Below are positions 1 through 6,286 of a DNA stretch of 16,821 nt, piece by piece (the stretch's first letter is position 1; every line of letters starts with the position of its first letter). The position numbers and the translations under genes were made by a program. Origin of the DNA: CBDUEV01 sp965366365 (GTDB taxonomy: Bacteria > Actinomycetota > Acidimicrobiia > Spongiisociales > JAENVV01); NCBI GenBank assembly GCA_965366365.1, contig CBDUEV010000065.1:1-16821 (forward strand), written 5' to 3'. The notes beneath the pieces are model-generated. The model worked only from the letters and a program-made list of their open reading frames with translations. It did no database searches and was not told the DNA's origin.

Positions 1-68
1 ACGACGACGATGACGACGACGACGACGAGGATGATGACGACGACGACGATGATGACGACCACGACGAC
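1..68. repeat. GAY trinucleotide low-complexity tract
   Basis: The tract is almost purely (GAC/GAT)n with one GAG and one CAC. It is either a coding homopolymer (Asp on plus, Ser on minus) or a simple-sequence tract prone to slippage. It may also be an assembly weak point because the window begins inside it. Confidence 0.8.
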
Positions 69-98
69 GCAGTCACCTCGACGACGATCGGCTCCTGA
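1..98 (+). CDS. 3' end of an upstream gene with an Asp-rich tail (partial)
   Basis: In the frame starting at base 3 the window opens with about 22 nearly uninterrupted Asp codons (one Glu, one His), then AVTSTTIGS and a TGA at 96-98. The variable bases in the tract are almost all GAC/GAT third-position changes, silent for Asp, whereas in the plus frame starting at base 1 they would change Thr to Met. This favours an acidic C-terminal tail. The minus strand also reads mostly silent Ser codons (TCG/TCA), so a poly-Ser segment of a minus-strand gene is the main alternative. No conserved domain is visible and the function is unknown. Confidence 0.35.
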   Translation, partial: DDDDDDDDEDDDDDDDDDDHDDAVTSTTIGS

Positions 99-183
99 TC
101 GGCGATCCCTCTCGGCCACCTCTGGTTGAGGCCGCTGCCCGGTGATCCGGCTCCGGACGCCCACCCGAATCGACACGGAGCGC

Positions 184-189
184 TAGCTT
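184..189 (+). promoter_or_regulatory. -10 box of a leaderless promoter (monooxygenase)
   Basis: TAGCTT fits the actinobacterial -10 consensus TANNNT and ends 7 nt before the ATG at 197, so the transcript would begin at or next to the start codon. There is no Shine-Dalgarno motif at proper spacing. No clear -35 box is seen. Confidence 0.45.
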
Positions 190-196
190 CGTCGCC

Positions 197-1528
197 ATGC
201 GGGTGTGCATCATTGGAGCTGGATCATCGGGCATCGCCGCGGCCAAGGCGCTCGCCGACCGCCAGATCGACTTCGACTGGTTTGAGATGGCGTCCGACAT
301 CGGCGGCAACTGGCGGTACGACAACGACAACGGGCGCTCGGCGGCGTACGCATCGCTCCACATCGACACGTCGAAGCACCGAATGGCCTTTTCGGATCTC
401 CCGATGTCTGAGCAGTACCCCATTTACCCGCACCACAGCCAGGTGTACGAATACTTCCGACAGTACGTAGCGGAGTTCGACCTTCGGTCCCGGGTCACGT
501 TCTCCACGATGGTCGTTTCCGTGGTCCCCGTGCCCGGCGGCGTCCGGTCGGCGTGGGACGTTTCGACCCGATCGTTGACCACCGGAGAGGAGTCCACGAC
601 CCGCTATGAGGCGGTTCTCGTGGCCAATGGACACCACTGGGACCCCCGCCTTCCCAGCATCCCCGGAACGTTCGACGGGATGGTGCTTCACTCACAGGAA
701 TATCGAACTCCCGACATACTCGACGGCCAAAGGGTCGTGATCCTCGGCGTCGGAAACTCCGGAGCCGACATCGCCGTCGAGGCGGCCGGGTTCGCCGAGA
801 CGGTGCACCTCGCTTCCCGGCGCGGGGCTCATGTCATTCCCCGATACCTCTTTGGCCGTCCCACCGACACGTTCACCTCGGAGAAGGGTGCCGCGGTGCC
901 TTTTGGGGTGTCGCGGATCGTCAACCAGCTGCTCCTCTGGGCGTATCGAGGCCCGCAGCGGCGGTACGGATTTCCAACGCCGGACACTCCGGTTCTGGCA
1001 GAGCACCCGACTCTCTCGCAGGATCTCCTCCGGCTCGTGAAGGAGGGCAAGATCGTCCCGAAGCCGAGCATCGGGCGTTTCGCCGGCGCCCAGGTCGTCT
1101 TCACGGACGGTTCGGCTGTCGAGGCCGATGTGGTGGTCTTCGCCACCGGCTACCGGATCAGCTTTCCTTTTCTCGATTCCTCGCTCGTCGATCCGAAGGA
1201 CAACGAGATACGTCTGTATCGGAACGTGGTCCCCCCCGATTGGCCCGGCCTCTTCTTCATCGGCCTCGTGCAGCCACTCGGAGCGATCATGCCGCTGGCC
1301 GAACTCCAGGCGAGGTGGGTGGCAGAGTTGCTCACCGGTGGGAAGCTGCCGCCTCCCGCCGAGATGGAGCGCCGGATCGAGTGGGATCGCGCCGCGGTCT
1401 GCGCCAGGTATGTGCCGTCGCCGCGCCACACCATCCAGGTCGACTTCTTCCCGTACAAGAAGGTCTTGGAGACCGAGATCGCCGCGGCCAGGCGCCTCGG
1501 CGCCGACCCGGGCCCCCGAGCCGGGTGA
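197..1528 (+). CDS. Flavin-containing monooxygenase (FMO family)
   Basis: A 443-residue FAD/NADPH-dependent monooxygenase that would insert one oxygen atom into a nucleophilic N or S centre or a ketone; the substrate cannot be read from sequence. The FAD Rossmann motif GAGSSG is at residues 7-12, the FMO fingerprint F-x-G-x3-H-x3-Y (FDGMVLHSQEY) at 159-169, the NADPH motif GVGNSG at 184-189, and FATGY at 315-319. Length and motif order match the class B FMO family, and no signal peptide is seen, so it is cytosolic. The ATG at 197 directly precedes the Rossmann strand and sits 7 nt after a TANNNT box, suggesting leaderless translation. Its stop lies 3 nt from the stop of the convergent RraA-family gene, so it is not in that operon. 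Family assignment is firm; substrate is unknown. Confidence 0.9.
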   Translation: MRVCIIGAGSSGIAAAKALADRQIDFDWFEMASDIGGNWRYDNDNGRSAAYASLHIDTSKHRMAFSDLPMSEQYPIYPHHSQVYEYFRQYVAEFDLRSRVTFSTMVVSVVPVPGGVRSAWDVSTRSLTTGEESTTRYEAVLVANGHHWDPRLPSIPGTFDGMVLHSQEYRTPDILDGQRVVILGVGNSGADIAVEAAGFAETVHLASRRGAHVIPRYLFGRPTDTFTSEKGAAVPFGVSRIVNQLLLWAYRGPQRRYGFPTPDTPVLAEHPTLSQDLLRLVKEGKIVPKPSIGRFAGAQVVFTDGSAVEADVVVFATGYRISFPFLDSSLVDPKDNEIRLYRNVVPPDWPGLFFIGLVQPLGAIMPLAELQARWVAELLTGGKLPPPAEMERRIEWDRAAVCARYVPSPRHTIQVDFFPYKKVLETEIAAARRLGADPGPRAG

Positions 1529-1531
1529 CGG

Positions 1532-2014
1532 CTACCGGTGGAGCTGCTCTGGCGAAATGAGGATGCCGTCAGGGTCGCCGTAGAGCCAGGCGCCCGGCGT
1601 GAACTGGGCCCCCGCGAACCAAACCGGCTGGTCCACGATCCCCGCCCCGCGCTTCTCGGACTTCTTGGGTGAGGTAGCCATAGCCACGATGCTCGTCGGC
1701 ATGGTCCCGATGATCGCCGAATCGCGGATGGCTCCCCACACAACGAGGCCGCTCCAACCGTTGTCGATCGCCAGTGTGGCGAGCTGGTCGCCGACGAGAG
1801 CGCAGCGGGTCGACCCACCTCCGTCGACCACGAGGACGGCGCCGTTGCCAGCCGTCTCGAGAAGAGCCCGCACCGAGGTGTTGTCCTCGAAGACCTGCAC
1901 TGTCCGGATCGGGCCGCAAAACGACGGTTGCCTCCCGAAATGCCGGAGCTTCTCGGTGCTGAGGGCGGCCACGGTTGGGTGGGCGTCGGACAGATCTGCA
2001 GTGGTCCAGGTCAC
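1532..2014 (-). CDS. RraA-family protein (4-hydroxy-4-methyl-2-oxoglutarate aldolase-like)
   Basis: A 160-residue member of the RraA family. Related proteins are either class II HMG/CHA aldolases that split 4-hydroxy-4-methyl-2-oxoglutarate or oxaloacetate-type substrates, or regulators that inhibit RNase E. The visible core is GDQLA at 75-79, then a GW..LVVWGAIRD block ending in R97-D98 (the metal/substrate Arg-Asp pair of the aldolases), the PKKSEKRG segment at 116-123, and GDPDGILIS near the C-terminus. The start is a GTG overlapping the TGA of the upstream LLM gene by 4 nt (GTGA), a clear sign of translational coupling. Pairing with an oxidoreductase rather than RNA-processing genes favours the aldolase role, but this is inference. 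It meets the monooxygenase gene tail to tail. Confidence 0.87.
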   Translation of the reverse strand: MTWTTADLSDAHPTVAALSTEKLRHFGRQPSFCGPIRTVQVFEDNTSVRALLETAGNGAVLVVDGGGSTRCALVGDQLATLAIDNGWSGLVVWGAIRDSAIIGTMPTSIVAMATSPKKSEKRGAGIVDQPVWFAGAQFTPGAWLYGDPDGILISPEQLHR

Positions 2015-2868
2015 GATCGGTAGCGCTCCACGAACGGAGCAAGGCTGTCGACCTGTGGCAGCACCACGTCGGGTCCCTCGGGCGGCACTCCGAAAACCAC
2101 TCGGCCTACCCCGGCTTCGACATAGGCGTCGAGGATCTCAGGATCCGGTTTGGCGAAGAACACGCCCAGGGAAAGCAAGGCGGGATCCTTGCCGGCCTCC
2201 TCGGCGGCTCGGCGCAGAGCGGTTGCCTTGGCCACGATGTCGGATCTCGACGCGATCGGCATCCATCCGTCACAGAACTCGGCGATATCGGCAAACGTCT
2301 TCGGTCCGGCCGAACCACCCATGATGATGGGGGGATGAGGTTGCTGGACCGGCTTGGGCCAGGACCAGGAGGGCGAGAAGTCCACGTGGTCGCCGTGGAA
2401 CTCGGCCTCATCTTCGGTCCACAGAGTCTTGATGGCGAGCACCTTCTCCCGCAGGATGGCGCGACGCTCGGTGTACCGAACACCGTGGTGCGCCATTTCC
2501 TCCTTGTTCCAACCGTATCCGACACCGAAGATGAAGCGACCAGCCGAGATCGTGTCCAGTGACGCCGTCTGTTTGGCCAGCCACAAGGGGTCGTGCTGTG
2601 CCACCAACGAGATCCCCGTTGCCAGCTTGATGTTCGTGGTCACCGCCGCCGCGGCGGTGAGCGCAATGAGCTGATCGTGCGTGCGCCAGTACATCTCCGG
2701 CAGGGGCGGCGCACCCTGGCGCCCGCCCCACGGCGTGATTCGGCTGGTGGGGATGTGGCTGTGTTCGGGGAACCAGAGCGATTCGAACCCGCGGCTCTCG
2801 GCGGCTTGGGCCAGCTCGGCAGGTTGGATAGCCCGGTCGGTCGGGAACATGGCAAGGCCGACATCCAT
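2011..2868 (-). CDS. LLM-class F420-dependent oxidoreductase
   Basis: A 285-residue luciferase-like monooxygenase-fold (TIM barrel) protein, probably using coenzyme F420 for hydride transfer. The N-terminus with E-S-R-G-F-E-S-L-W-F-P-E-H and the GVGYGWNKEE segment with the following HG are typical of the actinobacterial F420 subgroup (TIGR03619-like). The C-terminal part has the usual GVGRVVFGVPPEG strand. Start choice is clear: AAGGAG (2877-2882) lies 8 nt before the ATG at 2868, and a -10 candidate TAGGCT (2898-2903, minus) lies upstream. It is the first gene of a two-gene operon with the RraA-family gene. The substrate is unknown. FMN use instead of F420 cannot be excluded from sequence alone. 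Confidence 0.88.
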   Translation of the reverse strand: MDVGLAMFPTDRAIQPAELAQAAESRGFESLWFPEHSHIPTSRITPWGGRQGAPPLPEMYWRTHDQLIALTAAAAVTTNIKLATGISLVAQHDPLWLAKQTASLDTISAGRFIFGVGYGWNKEEMAHHGVRYTERRAILREKVLAIKTLWTEDEAEFHGDHVDFSPSWSWPKPVQQPHPPIIMGGSAGPKTFADIAEFCDGWMPIASRSDIVAKATALRRAAEEAGKDPALLSLGVFFAKPDPEILDAYVEAGVGRVVFGVPPEGPDVVLPQVDSLAPFVERYRS

Positions 2869-2897
2869 GGTGTTGCTCCTTCGTAGAACGCGGGCCG

Positions 2898-2903
2898 AGC
2901 CTA
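2898..2903 (-). promoter_or_regulatory. -10 box for the LLM/RraA operon
   Basis: TAGGCT on the minus strand, about 29 nt before the LLM start, would give a short leader containing the AAGGAG ribosome site. It is separated by only 17 bp from the plus-strand -10 of the lipoprotein gene, so the two promoters are tightly divergent and may be co-regulated. Confidence 0.4.
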
Positions 2904-2920
2904 ACGGGTGCGCCGTGAGG

Positions 2921-2926
2921 TAGCCT
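2921..2926 (+). promoter_or_regulatory. -10 box of a leaderless promoter (Thr-rich lipoprotein)
   Basis: TAGCCT ends 7 nt before the ATG at 2934, the spacing expected when transcription starts on the A of the start codon. No well-spaced Shine-Dalgarno motif is present; GTGAGG upstream is too far. Confidence 0.45.
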
Positions 2927-2933
2927 TTTCACC

Positions 2934-3803
2934 ATGACCAGCATGACGAGGGGAACGTTCCGTGCGGCGGTCGTGGGACTGGTCATGGCAACGGGCCTGG
3001 CCGGTTGCACGTCGACAACGACCACCACCACCACGGTGGCCGCCGCCACCACCACCACGACGGTGGCTCCCACCACCACTACTTCTACGACCGAGGCGCC
3101 GACCACCACGACGTCCTCGACGTCGACCACCACGACAACGACGACGGTTCCGCTGACGGTCGATGCGATCGAGGTCGATCTGACGACCCCGTGCGGCGTG
3201 GTCGAGGGATGGCTGGCGTATGCCAGCGTTGCTGCCTTTGATCGAACCTGGGCGTTGACCCATCCTTTCACCCAGACGGGTTCACCGCTCGAGGCCGGCG
3301 CCGGAGGGTACGAAGCCTTCGACAACCCGGTCTACCAGGACGAGACGGCCATGACCGCCGCGGTGGTCGGCGTAGACGTAGACTGTTCCTTCGCGGATTT
3401 TGGGACCAGCTTCGGGGAATCGGTGGGGGTGGTGACGCTCGCCGGCCGGAGTGCGACCGGTCCGGGTGCGCTGGGAGTTGCCGTGCGAACCGACGGCGAC
3501 CAATGGAAGGTCGACAACTTCGCCGGCCATGTATCAATCGTGTCGCCCGATCCCTTCGGCGAGCCCGAACCGGACGAACGGGTGGTCTTCCTGACACCGC
3601 TCGGCACGTTCGACACGCTTCTCCTGGTTGACGAAATGGTCGTACAGGCCGCGGTCGTGCAAAACCCGGTCGACCTCGAAGAAGCCGTCGGCACGTGGGT
3701 GCCCGATGCGCCATTCTCCCCTGGAGACCACGTGGTCACTGTCGCCTCGATGCTGGAGAACGGAGTCGTCGCCGCCGCGGCAGTGCGATGGACGGTTCCT
3801 TGA
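2934..3803 (+). CDS. Thr-rich lipoprotein of unknown function
   Basis: A 289-residue exported lipoprotein. The N-terminus has a positive stretch, a hydrophobic segment and a lipobox LAGC with the lipidated Cys at 25. Residues 26 to about 72 form a nearly pure Thr/Ser/Ala/Pro linker, which probably spaces the domain from the membrane or is O-glycosylated. The remaining ~215 residues are a globular acidic region with two Cys that I do not recognise; there is a Gly/Phe-rich stretch around GYEAFDNPVYQ and a C-terminal half that looks beta-rich. It faces away from the LLM operon and is followed by 252 bp without a supported gene. A second ATG three codons in would not change the lipoprotein call. 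Surface location is well supported; function is not. Confidence 0.8.
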   Translation: MTSMTRGTFRAAVVGLVMATGLAGCTSTTTTTTTVAAATTTTTVAPTTTTSTTEAPTTTTSSTSTTTTTTTVPLTVDAIEVDLTTPCGVVEGWLAYASVAAFDRTWALTHPFTQTGSPLEAGAGGYEAFDNPVYQDETAMTAAVVGVDVDCSFADFGTSFGESVGVVTLAGRSATGPGALGVAVRTDGDQWKVDNFAGHVSIVSPDPFGEPEPDERVVFLTPLGTFDTLLLVDEMVVQAAVVQNPVDLEEAVGTWVPDAPFSPGDHVVTVASMLENGVVAAAAVRWTVP

Positions 3804-3889
3804 TCGAGACGGCGGCGGGTTCGAGGGCTCCGGGAACGGGCGCCGGCTGACCGCGCCACCCAACACCCCGCTTCGGCAGACGGGTCGAG

Positions 3890-3905
3890 CTCCCGGCGCG
3901 GGGAG
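3890..3905 (+). terminator. Weak hairpin downstream of the lipoprotein gene
   Basis: CTCCC and GGGAG arms around a 6-nt GC-rich loop, about 90 nt past the stop at 3803. There is no U-tract. This is the best plus-strand candidate in the 3804-4055 gap, which otherwise holds nothing I can support as a gene. Confidence 0.2.
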
Positions 3906-4032
3906 AGCGGCCCTGCCGGTCGGCTTCTCGTCCCAGGGCAAGAACGTCGATTGTGGCGTGGAGGGACGGCCCCTGCCATACGGCGGGTCGAGGAACCTGA
4001 ATGGGGTCACGCGGCACGTTCCAGCGTCGCCC

Positions 4033-4046
4033 GGTCCGCTCGGACC
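4033..4046 (-). terminator. Hairpin just past the DUF6328-like stop
   Basis: GGTCC and GGACC arms with a 4-nt loop begin 9 nt beyond the stop of the minus-strand gene ending at 4056. The position fits a 3' end for the stress operon, but there is no U-tract, so it could be an RNA-stabilising hairpin or chance. Confidence 0.3.
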
Positions 4047-4055
4047 AAGCGCGAC

Positions 4056-4595
4056 TCATGTGGTCCCGTCCATCCCGGCGGCCCGGTTGTGCGCGCCGTC
4101 CTTGCGCCAGTGCACGACGGGGAGATACACCCAGGTCGCACCGACGAGCAACCCGGTGACGGCAGCCGCCATTGCGGCGACGACATTGCCGAAAACGAGG
4201 ATGGAGACCAGATAGGTCGCGGCAACCAGTGCCAGCGCCGCCAGTACCGTCCCGGCGTTGGCCAGCTGGACCGCCGCCATCACGTGGCGGGGGTGCCGGC
4301 GCGCCAGCGAGGATTGTCTGGCACGCATCCGCTGGTGAACGCTGGGGGCCACCAGGAGTACGGTGGCGAGCGCCGCACTCGCGAACGCCATGTAGTAAAC
4401 GACCCGTTCCTGGTGGCTCAATTCACCGAAGGCGCTGTAGAACGGAAGCGTGAGCAAGAAGGCAAAGAGCACCTGGACCCCGGGGAGTGTCGTGCGCAGG
4501 CCTTCCATGAGGGCTCGAAACTGCTCGTTGAGATCTTCCTGCGGAAGCTCCGGGCGATCGGGGGTTTCGGTCGTTTCGTGCTTAGCGTTCATCAT
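4056..4595 (-). CDS. DUF6328-like four-helix membrane protein
   Basis: A 179-residue small membrane protein resembling the DUF6328 family. An acidic cytosolic N-terminus leads to the family-like segment LRTTLPGVQVLFAFLLTLPF, then an (E/R)RVVYY turn, a second helix ending in VAPSVHQR, and two more hydrophobic helices in the C-terminal half. The biochemical role of the family is unknown; it is widespread in actinobacteria. Two adjacent ATGs exist at 4595 and 4592. The GAGGAGGG ribosome site (about 4598-4605) is very close to the first, so the second may be the real start. It is the last of three minus-strand genes behind the stress-type promoter at 5490-5514, which suggests a role in envelope or osmotic stress by association only. 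Confidence 0.8.
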   Translation of the reverse strand: MMNAKHETTETPDRPELPQEDLNEQFRALMEGLRTTLPGVQVLFAFLLTLPFYSAFGELSHQERVVYYMAFASAALATVLLVAPSVHQRMRARQSSLARRHPRHVMAAVQLANAGTVLAALALVAATYLVSILVFGNVVAAMAAAVTGLLVGATWVYLPVVHWRKDGAHNRAAGMDGTT

Positions 4596-4664
4596 GCCCT
4601 CCTCGACACGAACGTGGCCCGCTCGAAGGGGCCGCCCCCTGTCGTGACTGGTGTGGGACTTCGG

Positions 4665-5225
4665 CTATTCCAGTGGGCTGGCCGTGGCGGCGGCGGCGGC
4701 CGCATCGAGCTCGCCGGCGGCCTCGCCGCTCATCAGTTCACCCGAAGTGTTCTCGATGTGGGCTCGCACGAACCACTGGTACAGCTCCAACTTGCCGCTT
4801 TGGCCGATCAGCAGGTCTTCCGTGACCGGATCCCGCTCAGCTGCGAACTCGGCGGCGGACCGGTGGTCGGCGATGACGCCGTCGTACACCTTGTCGAGCG
4901 CGGCGAGGTGCGCGGCGACCACGGCGCGCCCGAGGGAGTAGTCGTCCCAGCTTCGGGTCGATGCCACGTACCCGGAGAGGCCATTGGGAACGCCGCCCAT
5001 CGTGGCGATGCGCTCGGCGATTTCGTCGGCGGCGGCTCGCACCCCCTCGACTTGGTCGTCCAGCATCTCGTGCACGGCGATGAAGCCTGGCCCGACGACG
5101 TTCCAGTGGATGTGCTTGAGGGCGAGACCGAGGTCGACGAGGCTGACGAGCCGCTGCTGTAGACGGTCGGTGAGATCCTTGGCCGTGGCCTCGGAGACGC
5201 CCGAAGGTCGAAAGTTCTGTTCCAT
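4665..5225 (-). CDS. dps: Dps-family ferritin-like DNA-protection protein
   Basis: A 186-residue Dps (mini-ferritin): it oxidises Fe(II) with peroxide, stores iron in a 12-mer and can protect DNA. The inter-subunit ferroxidase ligands are all present with exact family spacing: H40 (in KHIHWN), H52, D67 and E71, the same 12/15/4 pattern as E. coli Dps H51/H63/D78/E82. The C-terminus is an Ala-rich tail. The reading frame is open back to 5303, but the ATG at 5225 has AGGAG 9 nt upstream and the protein homology begins there, so the longer form is rejected. It lies between two membrane-protein genes in a minus-strand group downstream of a SigB/SigF-like promoter, consistent with the usual stress control of Dps in actinobacteria. 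Confidence 0.92.
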   Translation of the reverse strand: MEQNFRPSGVSEATAKDLTDRLQQRLVSLVDLGLALKHIHWNVVGPGFIAVHEMLDDQVEGVRAAADEIAERIATMGGVPNGLSGYVASTRSWDDYSLGRAVVAAHLAALDKVYDGVIADHRSAAEFAAERDPVTEDLLIGQSGKLELYQWFVRAHIENTSGELMSGEAAGELDAAAAAATASPLE

Positions 5226-5306
5226 GTTCTCTGGCTCCTGTGTGGTCGGCGATGGGGTGGGAAGCGAAGGCACGGGACCGGAGTCACCGCGCTGGGTGAT
5301 CAACGG

Positions 5307-5456
5307 TCAGACGGAGGAGCGGGACCGCCAGCCGGTTATCGCACCCCACACGAACAGAACGAGGGCGATGATCAGCATCCATTGCAGTGCTTCCACGAAA
5401 AGCCCGACACCGCCGATCAGCAACGCCAGGATGAGCAAGATCATTGCGAGACTCAA
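5307..5456 (-). CDS. Small hydrophobic membrane protein, 49 residues, TTG start
   Basis: The frame reads from a TTG at 5456, 5 nt after a perfect AAGGAGG (5462-5468), to a TGA at 5307. The product is 49 residues with two hydrophobic helices (about residues 4-22 and 26-40), separated by VEALQW, and a short basic tail ending GWRSRSSV. It resembles the short unnamed 'hydrophobic protein' genes common in actinobacterial stress regulons, but I cannot name a family. An ATG at 5444 is also in frame, but it is 17 nt from the ribosome site. It is the first gene after the stress-type promoter at 5490-5514 and is followed 81 nt later by dps. Function unknown; a membrane-stress role is inference. Confidence 0.7.
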   Translation of the reverse strand: MSLAMILLILALLIGGVGLFVEALQWMLIIALVLFVWGAITGWRSRSSV

Positions 5457-5489
5457 GAGGTCCTCCTTGGTGGTTGGTTATTCCTCATC

Positions 5490-5514
5490 TACCCGCTGCT
5501 CGTCTCCCGCAAAC
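5490..5514 (-). promoter_or_regulatory. SigB/SigF-type stress promoter for the small membrane protein-dps-DUF6328 group
   Basis: On the minus strand GTTT (5514-5511) is followed by 16 nt and GGGTA (5494-5490). This matches the actinobacterial general-stress consensus (GTTT, 15-17 nt, GGGTA in SigF-type promoters). The transcript would start about 10-15 nt before the AAGGAGG of the first gene. Confidence 0.6.
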
Positions 5515-5535
5515 ATCGCGGCCCCCTATTCCGCC

Positions 5536-5560
5536 GTTTTCCGAACCCGGCGGCAGGGTA
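5536..5560 (+). promoter_or_regulatory. SigB/SigF-type stress promoter for mscL
   Basis: GTTT (5536-5539), 16 nt, GGGTA (5556-5560), the same spacing as the divergent minus-strand copy 22 bp away. A 6-bp inverted repeat, CCGCCG (5531-5536) and CGGCGG (5548-5553), overlaps the spacer and could be an operator. Confidence 0.6.
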
Positions 5561-5591
5561 GAACGTGATGAAGCCGGGTAGAACCTGATGA
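5556..5591 (+). repeat. 20-bp-period direct repeat upstream of mscL
   Basis: GGGTAGAACGTGATGA (5556-5571) and GGGTAGAACCTGATGA (5576-5591) match at 15 of 16 bases with starts 20 bp apart. Both carry the GGGTA core; only the first has GTTT at -35 distance. It may be a duplicated promoter element or a regulator site on two helical turns. Confidence 0.7.
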
Positions 5592-5609
5592 CAACGACCA
5601 GGAGACGAG

Positions 5610-6068
5610 ATGCTGCGAGAGTTCCGCGAGTTCGCCATGAAGGGAAACGTCGTCGACATGGCGGTTGGCATCATCATCGGTGCCGCCTTCACCGCCGTGG
5701 TCAACTCGGTGGTGGGCGACGTGCTCACACCCTTGATAGGGATGCTGACCGGCGACCTCGACTTCTCGGACCGCTTCGTGGTGCTGGATGCAGGCGATCC
5801 GGCGGGGCCCTACGCAACGGTGAGCGCCGCAGAGGGGGCCGGGGCGACGATATTGGCCTATGGGAACCTGGTGAACGAGATCATCGGATTTTTGATCGTG
5901 GCCGCCGCTCTCTTCATCCTCATCCGGTGGATCAACCGCCTGCGTCGTCCCGACACGCCACCGGCCCCGACGACGAAGCCGTGTCCCTATTGCCTGTCTC
6001 ACATCGACCAGGATGCAACGCGCTGCCCGCAGTGCACGTCGCAGCTCGACGCGGCATCGGCTTCGTGA
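5610..6068 (+). CDS. mscL: Large-conductance mechanosensitive channel MscL with C-terminal zinc ribbon
   Basis: A 152-residue MscL, the homopentameric safety valve that opens under membrane tension during hypo-osmotic shock. The N-terminal amphipathic helix plus TM1 reads FREFAMKGNVVDMAVG and continues IIIGAAFTAVVNSVVGDVLTP; the periplasmic loop is about residues 48-85; TM2 is about 86-106, followed by the basic IRWINRLRR. Beyond the usual channel end is a zinc ribbon with CPYC (C125, C128) and CPQC (C139, C142), a tail seen in a known subset of MscL proteins. Start: AGGAG at 5600-5604 lies 5 nt before ATG. The SigB/SigF-like promoter and the divergent dps group suggest joint control by osmotic or general stress. 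Confidence 0.96.
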   Translation: MLREFREFAMKGNVVDMAVGIIIGAAFTAVVNSVVGDVLTPLIGMLTGDLDFSDRFVVLDAGDPAGPYATVSAAEGAGATILAYGNLVNEIIGFLIVAAALFILIRWINRLRRPDTPPAPTTKPCPYCLSHIDQDATRCPQCTSQLDAASAS

Positions 6069-6272
6069 GGCCCCGTCGAGTCCGTCGTCGAGTGGATTCA
6101 CGCTGAGTGTCGGGAACGGCGCCGTGATCCGCTGAGCCTCGTCGACCTGGGGCTGGGCGGCGATACGCGCCGGCGGCGAAGCGCCCGATGCGCACGGTCT
6201 CGAGGGTGTTTCCAAGCCCGAGGGACCGCGCCTTGACCTTCCCGATCGGGGGTGTCGAAGGAGAGAGGCTCC

Positions 6273-6278
6273 TAGGCT
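6273..6278 (+). promoter_or_regulatory. -10 box before the flippase-like gene
   Basis: TAGGCT ends 8 nt before the ATG at 6287, near the spacing of the other leaderless promoters in this window. It also supports choosing this start over the upstream in-frame ATG at 6188. The stretch 6069-6272 holds no supported gene. Confidence 0.35.
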
Positions 6279-6286
6279 TGAGCTGG

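Noticed and set aside
3804..4055. Possible gene in the 252-bp gap between lipoprotein and DUF6328-like genes
   Set aside because: Open frames on both strands are short, lack ribosome sites and have Arg/Pro/Gly-rich products typical of shadow frames.
3951..5162. 403-codon open frame on the plus strand
   Set aside because: It is antisense to the DUF6328-like gene and most of dps, both supported by family motifs and ribosome sites. Its product is compositionally odd and matches nothing; long antisense frames are common at this GC content.
5226..5303. 26-residue N-terminal extension of Dps
   Set aside because: The ATG at 5225 has AGGAG 9 nt upstream and gives a normal Dps N-terminus. The extension is Pro/Ser/Thr-rich with no ribosome site.
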